Positions 4,954 to 7,397 of a DNA stretch of 7,397 nucleotides are shown here, one piece after another. The notes beneath the pieces are model-generated. The model was not told the DNA's origin. It was given only the letters and a program-made list of their open reading frames with translations, and ran no database searches. Positions within the stretch are counted from its first letter, which is position 1. The number at the start of each line of letters is the position of its first letter. The translations under genes and the position numbers were made by a program. This DNA comes from an uncultured Oscillospiraceae bacterium (lineage in GTDB: Bacteria > Bacillota > Clostridia > Oscillospirales > Acutalibacteraceae): the NCBI GenBank assembly GCA_902489335.1, contig CABTZO010000048.1, positions 1 through 7,397 of the forward strand. The letters are read 5' to 3'.

Positions 4954-5678
4954 CATTTATATACTAAAAATCCATTTCTCTTATGTTCGCTTCTTTTATG
5001 ATATTTCTCAATTATTTGTCTGTCTTTTTCCGGGATATCTTCTCCCCTTAAATATTTGTCAATTGAATAATATGTTACTCCCATTTCCTTTTCGTCTGTC
5101 TGCCCTTCAAAAAGTCCGGCAGACGGCGCTTTTTCTATTATATGTGACGGAGCACCAAAGTATCTTAAAAAATCATATATTTCTTCAACGCATAAATCGG
5201 CAATCGGATTTACATCAAAAGCTCCGTCTCCCCATTTTGTGAAATATCCCATATATCTCTCACATTTATTTCCCGTTCCGACAACAAGTCTGTTTTCAGC
5301 TGCTCCGATGGCATATAGAGTTGTCATTCTAAGTCGTGGATTGATATTTGTCAGAGCCGGATCATTTAATTTTGTTACTTTTTCCAAATCTGAAACAAGA
5401 GCCTTTTTTGTTTGAGTTAAGTCAACAGTCCTCATTTTTATATCAAATTTTTTTCCTAGTTCCAAAGCATCACTTTTGTCGGTTGTGTAATTTTGCTTGG
5501 ATTCACAGGGCATAATTATTCCTATTGTATTCTCGCAGGCTCTTTTACATAAAATGCCAACCAGAGCGCAGTCTTTGCCACCGCTGTTACCAAAAATGAA
5601 ACCGTCAGAATGTGCATCTTTCAAGACTTTTCTCAAAAATTCAACTCTCTTTTTTTCTTCTTCTTTCCAATTTCTCAT
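4953..5678 (-). CDS. nadE: NAD+ synthase, ammonia-dependent type (NadE)
   Basis: NadE amidates nicotinic acid adenine dinucleotide to NAD+ with ATP, the last step of NAD synthesis, in the cytosol. The 241-residue protein has only the synthetase domain and no glutaminase domain, so it should use free ammonia. The ATP pyrophosphatase loop reads SGGKDC (32-37), where the family usually has SGGxDS. Other signatures are GTGNKCE (134-140), KWGDG (148-152), NPIADL (157-162), PSAGLFEGQTDE (185-196) and a C-terminal HKRNGF. A TTG two codons upstream sits one base from the Shine-Dalgarno; the ATG at 5678 has AGAGGA (5685-5690) at six bases and is preferred. The trmB stop codon is 2 bp upstream, so translation is probably coupled. 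Last gene of its operon. Confidence 0.94.
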   Translation of the reverse strand: MRNWKEEEKKRVEFLRKVLKDAHSDGFIFGNSGGKDCALVGILCKRACENTIGIIMPCESKQNYTTDKSDALELGKKFDIKMRTVDLTQTKKALVSDLEKVTKLNDPALTNINPRLRMTTLYAIGAAENRLVVGTGNKCERYMGYFTKWGDGAFDVNPIADLCVEEIYDFLRYFGAPSHIIEKAPSAGLFEGQTDEKEMGVTYYSIDKYLRGEDIPEKDRQIIEKYHKRSEHKRNGFLVYK

Positions 5679-5680
5679 AT

Positions 5681-6349
5681 TCAATCCTCTTTATAATTTT
5701 GCCATACTGCAAAGTTTATATTTTTATTTTGTGAGACAAACTTTTTTTCATACTCGGTCGGTATATTTTCTTCAATATATTCACTTTTGTATAAATCTTT
5801 ACAATTAACTTTGTTTATAAATCCAAATTCTTCAAAATTCTCATTAGAAAATTCAAAGAAATCATCATTGTCCGTCTTTTGAAAAATAGAGCCTTCAGGC
5901 TTTAAGATTTCATGATAAATTTCAAGAAATTTTGGACTTGTAAGTCTTCTGTTTGCATAAGATTTTTTTGGATACGGGCAGGAAAAATTCAAATAAATTC
6001 TGTCAATGGAGTTTCCGTCAATGAATCTCAAAAGATATTCAGCACCGGTCAAAAGAAATAGAATATTTTCGCAACCGTTTTCCTTTGCAATTTCGGCAGC
6101 CTTTACAATGACATTTTTTTCCTGTTCAACAGCAATTATCTGAACATTTTCATATCTTTTTGCAAGTTCTGTGGTGAACCTTCCCATTCCGCAGCCGATT
6201 TCAAGATAAACATCGGAAGCTTTCGTCTGCTCCAAGATTTCGCTTCCGATTAATTTTCTGTGATCAGGCTCGGTTATTTTAGGTATATATATAAGGTCCG
6301 AAACTTTTTCAAGCCTTGGCAATAGATTTTTCTTGTTTCTTATTCTCAA
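5681..6349 (-). CDS. trmB: tRNA (guanine-N7-)-methyltransferase (TrmB)
   Basis: TrmB methylates N7 of guanosine 46 in the tRNA variable loop using S-adenosylmethionine. From the TTG at 6349 it is 222 residues, near the family norm, and starts with the usual basic stretch (LRIRNKK). The SAM-binding motif is EIGCGMGRF (50-58), followed by AVEQEKNVI (73-81), LNFSCPYPKK (120-129), RRLTSPKFLEIY (134-145), QKTDN (157-161) and TEYEKKF (198-204). The motif normally written NFSDPWPK has Cys for Asp and Tyr for Trp; I believe some clostridial relatives share this, so it need not be inactivating. A longer form from TTG at 6388 would overlap ispA by 38 bp; the shorter start has GAGGG (6359-6363) nine bases upstream and lies 1 bp after the ispA stop. 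Confidence 0.92.
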   Translation of the reverse strand: MRIRNKKNLLPRLEKVSDLIYIPKITEPDHRKLIGSEILEQTKASDVYLEIGCGMGRFTTELAKRYENVQIIAVEQEKNVIVKAAEIAKENGCENILFLLTGAEYLLRFIDGNSIDRIYLNFSCPYPKKSYANRRLTSPKFLEIYHEILKPEGSIFQKTDNDDFFEFSNENFEEFGFINKVNCKDLYKSEYIEENIPTEYEKKFVSQNKNINFAVWQNYKED

Positions 6350-6350
6350 T

Positions 6351-7259
6351 TTAATAATCCCTCGAAGCAAGTCTTTGAGCAAATTCAATTAAAAAGTCTG
6401 CTTTGTTTCCGAAAATTTTAAGTGATTCAATTGCAGTTTCAGTCAATTGGTTGACAAGTTCAATTGATTTTTCAAAGCCGATAAGAGAAGGAAATGTTGT
6501 TTTATTTTTCATCTTATCCAGGCCTATATTTTTACCTAAAATATCTTCGTTTGATTTCACATCTAAAATATCGTCTATAATCTGAAAAGCAAGTCCAATA
6601 TTCTCCGTATATTTTCTGATTGCATCTGTTTTTTTTCTTGAAGCTTTGGCAACTATACAGGCAAGTTCTCCTGCGGCAACAAATAATATTCCCGTTTTCA
6701 TCTTATAAATATTCTGTAGAGTTTCTATATCAATTTCAGCGTTTTCATTCATAAGATCCAAAGCTTGACCACCGACTAATCCTTCAACGCCAATTGTTTC
6801 ACTGAGAGATTCATAGCACTTCATCTTGTCTGATGAAGAAATTTTTCTGTTTGCAAATATTGCATCAAAAGCAAGACCACCCAAAGCATCGGAAATTAAT
6901 ATTGCGTTTGCTTCGCCAAATTTTTTGTGAGTAGTGGGTTTTCCTCTTCTCAAAGAAGCATTATCCATACAGGGCAAATCATCTTGAATCAGAGAATTTA
7001 CATGGGTAAGTTCAATAGCACAAGCTACAGGTAAGACTTTGTCTAATTTTTTATTAAAGATTTTGCAAGCTTTAAAAATTTCAATACATAAAATTGACCT
7101 TACTCGTTTACCACCATTGAAAACACTATATTTTATTCCCTGCTCAATCACAGAATTTCCGGGCATTAAATCTTCGATTATTTTACCAAGTTCTCCTTCA
7201 ATAAGGGTCTTGTTAATATCTATCCAAGCTTCATAGTTGCTATTTCTGAATTCTTGCAT
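6351..7259 (-). CDS. ispA: Short-chain trans-prenyl diphosphate synthase (farnesyl/geranylgeranyl diphosphate synthase family)
   Basis: This enzyme condenses isopentenyl diphosphate with allylic diphosphates to make C15 or longer precursors of undecaprenyl carrier and quinones. The 302-residue chain holds all family motifs: GGKRVR (49-54), the first Asp-rich motif DDLPCMD (93-99) followed by RRGKPTTH (104-111), GGQALDL (163-169), KTG (188-190) and the second Asp-rich motif DDILD (229-233). The two extra residues in the first motif mark the bacterial (type II) FPP synthase form. The fifth residue before it, Tyr in typical bacterial FPP synthases, is Asn88, so the product may be longer than C15. 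The ATG at 7259 has GGAGAG (7263-7268) five bases upstream; an in-frame TTG at 7274 would place that site inside the gene. It is not beside xseB or dxs, its common neighbours, but leads trmB and nadE. Confidence 0.92.
   Translation of the reverse strand: MQEFRNSNYEAWIDINKTLIEGELGKIIEDLMPGNSVIEQGIKYSVFNGGKRVRSILCIEIFKACKIFNKKLDKVLPVACAIELTHVNSLIQDDLPCMDNASLRRGKPTTHKKFGEANAILISDALGGLAFDAIFANRKISSSDKMKCYESLSETIGVEGLVGGQALDLMNENAEIDIETLQNIYKMKTGILFVAAGELACIVAKASRKKTDAIRKYTENIGLAFQIIDDILDVKSNEDILGKNIGLDKMKNKTTFPSLIGFEKSIELVNQLTETAIESLKIFGNKADFLIEFAQRLASRDY
6359..6363 (-). promoter_or_regulatory. Ribosome binding site deciding the trmB TTG start
   Basis: GAGGG on the minus strand, inside the last codons of ispA, sits nine bases before the TTG at 6349. 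No similar tract precedes the TTG at 6388, which supports the shorter protein and coupled translation from ispA. Confidence 0.6.
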
Positions 7260-7262
7260 AAG

Positions 7263-7268
7263 CTCTCC
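7263..7268 (-). promoter_or_regulatory. Ribosome binding site deciding the ispA start
   Basis: GGAGAG on the minus strand places the ATG at 7259 at correct spacing and argues against the TTG at 7274, which would translate through it. Confidence 0.7.
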
Positions 7269-7284
7269 AAACAAATTTTGATAT

Positions 7285-7293
7285 ATGATAACA
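7285..7293 (-). promoter_or_regulatory. Candidate ispA-trmB-nadE promoter (extended -10)
   Basis: On the minus strand TG-T-TATCAT (7293-7285) is an extended -10 that would start transcription near 7278, about 20 bases before the ATG. The -35 region falls in an AT-rich palindrome at 7303-7316 and has no good TTGACA match. Confidence 0.45.
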
Positions 7294-7298
7294 CATAT

Positions 7299-7321
7299 AA
7301 ATATATTTTAAAATATTAAAA
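7299..7321 (+). repeat. AT-rich direct repeat, left copy
   Basis: A 23-bp AT-only sequence containing the 14-bp palindrome ATATTTTAAAATAT (7303-7316). It recurs at 7376-7397 with one T missing, 77 bp further on. Low complexity weakens the case, but 22 matched positions with one indel is more than casual likeness. Confidence 0.55.
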
Positions 7322-7336
7322 CGATAAAGAAATCAT

Positions 7337-7365
7337 AACCACCGGCTTAGCCGGTGGTTTGTTTT
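7337..7365 (+). terminator. Strong hairpin with T-rich tail, gene unknown
   Basis: A perfect 10-bp stem (AACCACCGGC at 7337-7346 with GCCGGTGGTT at 7350-7359), loop TTA, followed by TGTTTT on the plus strand. It has the form of a plus-strand intrinsic terminator, yet no plus-strand gene lies upstream. It could instead end a minus-strand gene beyond the window (the minus-side tail is weaker), or be a mobile-element end. Confidence 0.6.
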
Positions 7366-7375
7366 GCTCCTATTT

Positions 7376-7397
7376 AAATATATTTAAAATATTAAAA
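7376..7397 (+). repeat. AT-rich direct repeat, right copy
   Basis: Matches 7299-7321 apart from one missing T, and runs to the very end of the window, so its full length is unknown. The two copies bracket a 54-bp segment that holds the hairpin at 7337-7365. Confidence 0.55.

Noticed and set aside
4877..5242. Plus-strand open frame of 121 codons.
   Set aside because: It lies mostly antisense to nadE, whose product is clearly recognised, starts inside repeat copy 2f and has no ribosome binding site or family likeness.
5497..5808. Plus-strand open frame of 103 codons.
   Set aside because: Antisense to nadE and trmB; composition is that expected of a shadow of AT-rich genes.
6350..6388. A 38-bp overlap between ispA and trmB from an earlier TTG.
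   Set aside because: The TTG at 6349 has a proper Shine-Dalgarno and gives the standard TrmB N-terminus, so the overlap is probably not real.

Overview
The window is ordinary-looking chromosomal DNA from a low-GC bacterium with strong GGAGG-type ribosome binding sites, tightly packed operons and AT-rich spacers. The gene set suggests a Firmicute of the class Clostridia, possibly a gut Oscillospirales/Ruminococcaceae relative: a fungal/archaeal-class aspartate-semialdehyde dehydrogenase, a short ammonia-type NAD synthetase, a TrmB with a variant catalytic loop, and a free-standing double-ACT protein in a lysine operon. This placement is inference from style and protein variants; no rRNA or other marker is present.

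Layout. Positions 1-233 hold no gene, only a cluster of GC-rich palindromic repeats. queA (tRNA queuosine synthesis) lies on the minus strand at 234-1256. It diverges across a 97-bp promoter region from a plus-strand diaminopimelate/lysine operon, asd-dapA-dapB-ACT (1354-4505), which ends at a clear intrinsic terminator. Positions 4506-4952 hold no gene but a second, larger repeat cluster and the terminator of the convergent minus-strand operon. That operon, read right to left, is a prenyl diphosphate synthase gene (ispA-like, 7259-6351), trmB (6349-5681) and nadE (5678-4953), with 1-2 bp between genes. The right edge (7260-7397) holds the ispA promoter, a near-perfect AT-rich direct repeat and a strong hairpin whose gene is not in view.

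How the genes work together. asd, dapA and dapB carry out three consecutive steps from aspartyl phosphate to tetrahydrodipicolinate, feeding lysine and cell-wall diaminopimelate. The ACT protein resembles the regulatory half of aspartokinase without the kinase and may sense an end product for a kinase encoded elsewhere. The minus-strand operon joins unrelated housekeeping jobs: isoprenoid chain building, tRNA m7G46 methylation and the last step of NAD synthesis.

Most notable signal. The two intergenic clusters contain ten copies, in both orientations, of one repeat family: a pyrimidine tract, GTAG, then a hairpin whose apical GATT/AATC and 3-nt loop are conserved while the five lower base pairs differ between copies but stay complementary. 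GTAG followed by a palindrome, with neighbouring copies inverted, is the design of REP/BIME elements moved by RAYT transposases. No such transposase is in the window. Apart from this I see no defence system, prophage, CRISPR array or other evident new system.
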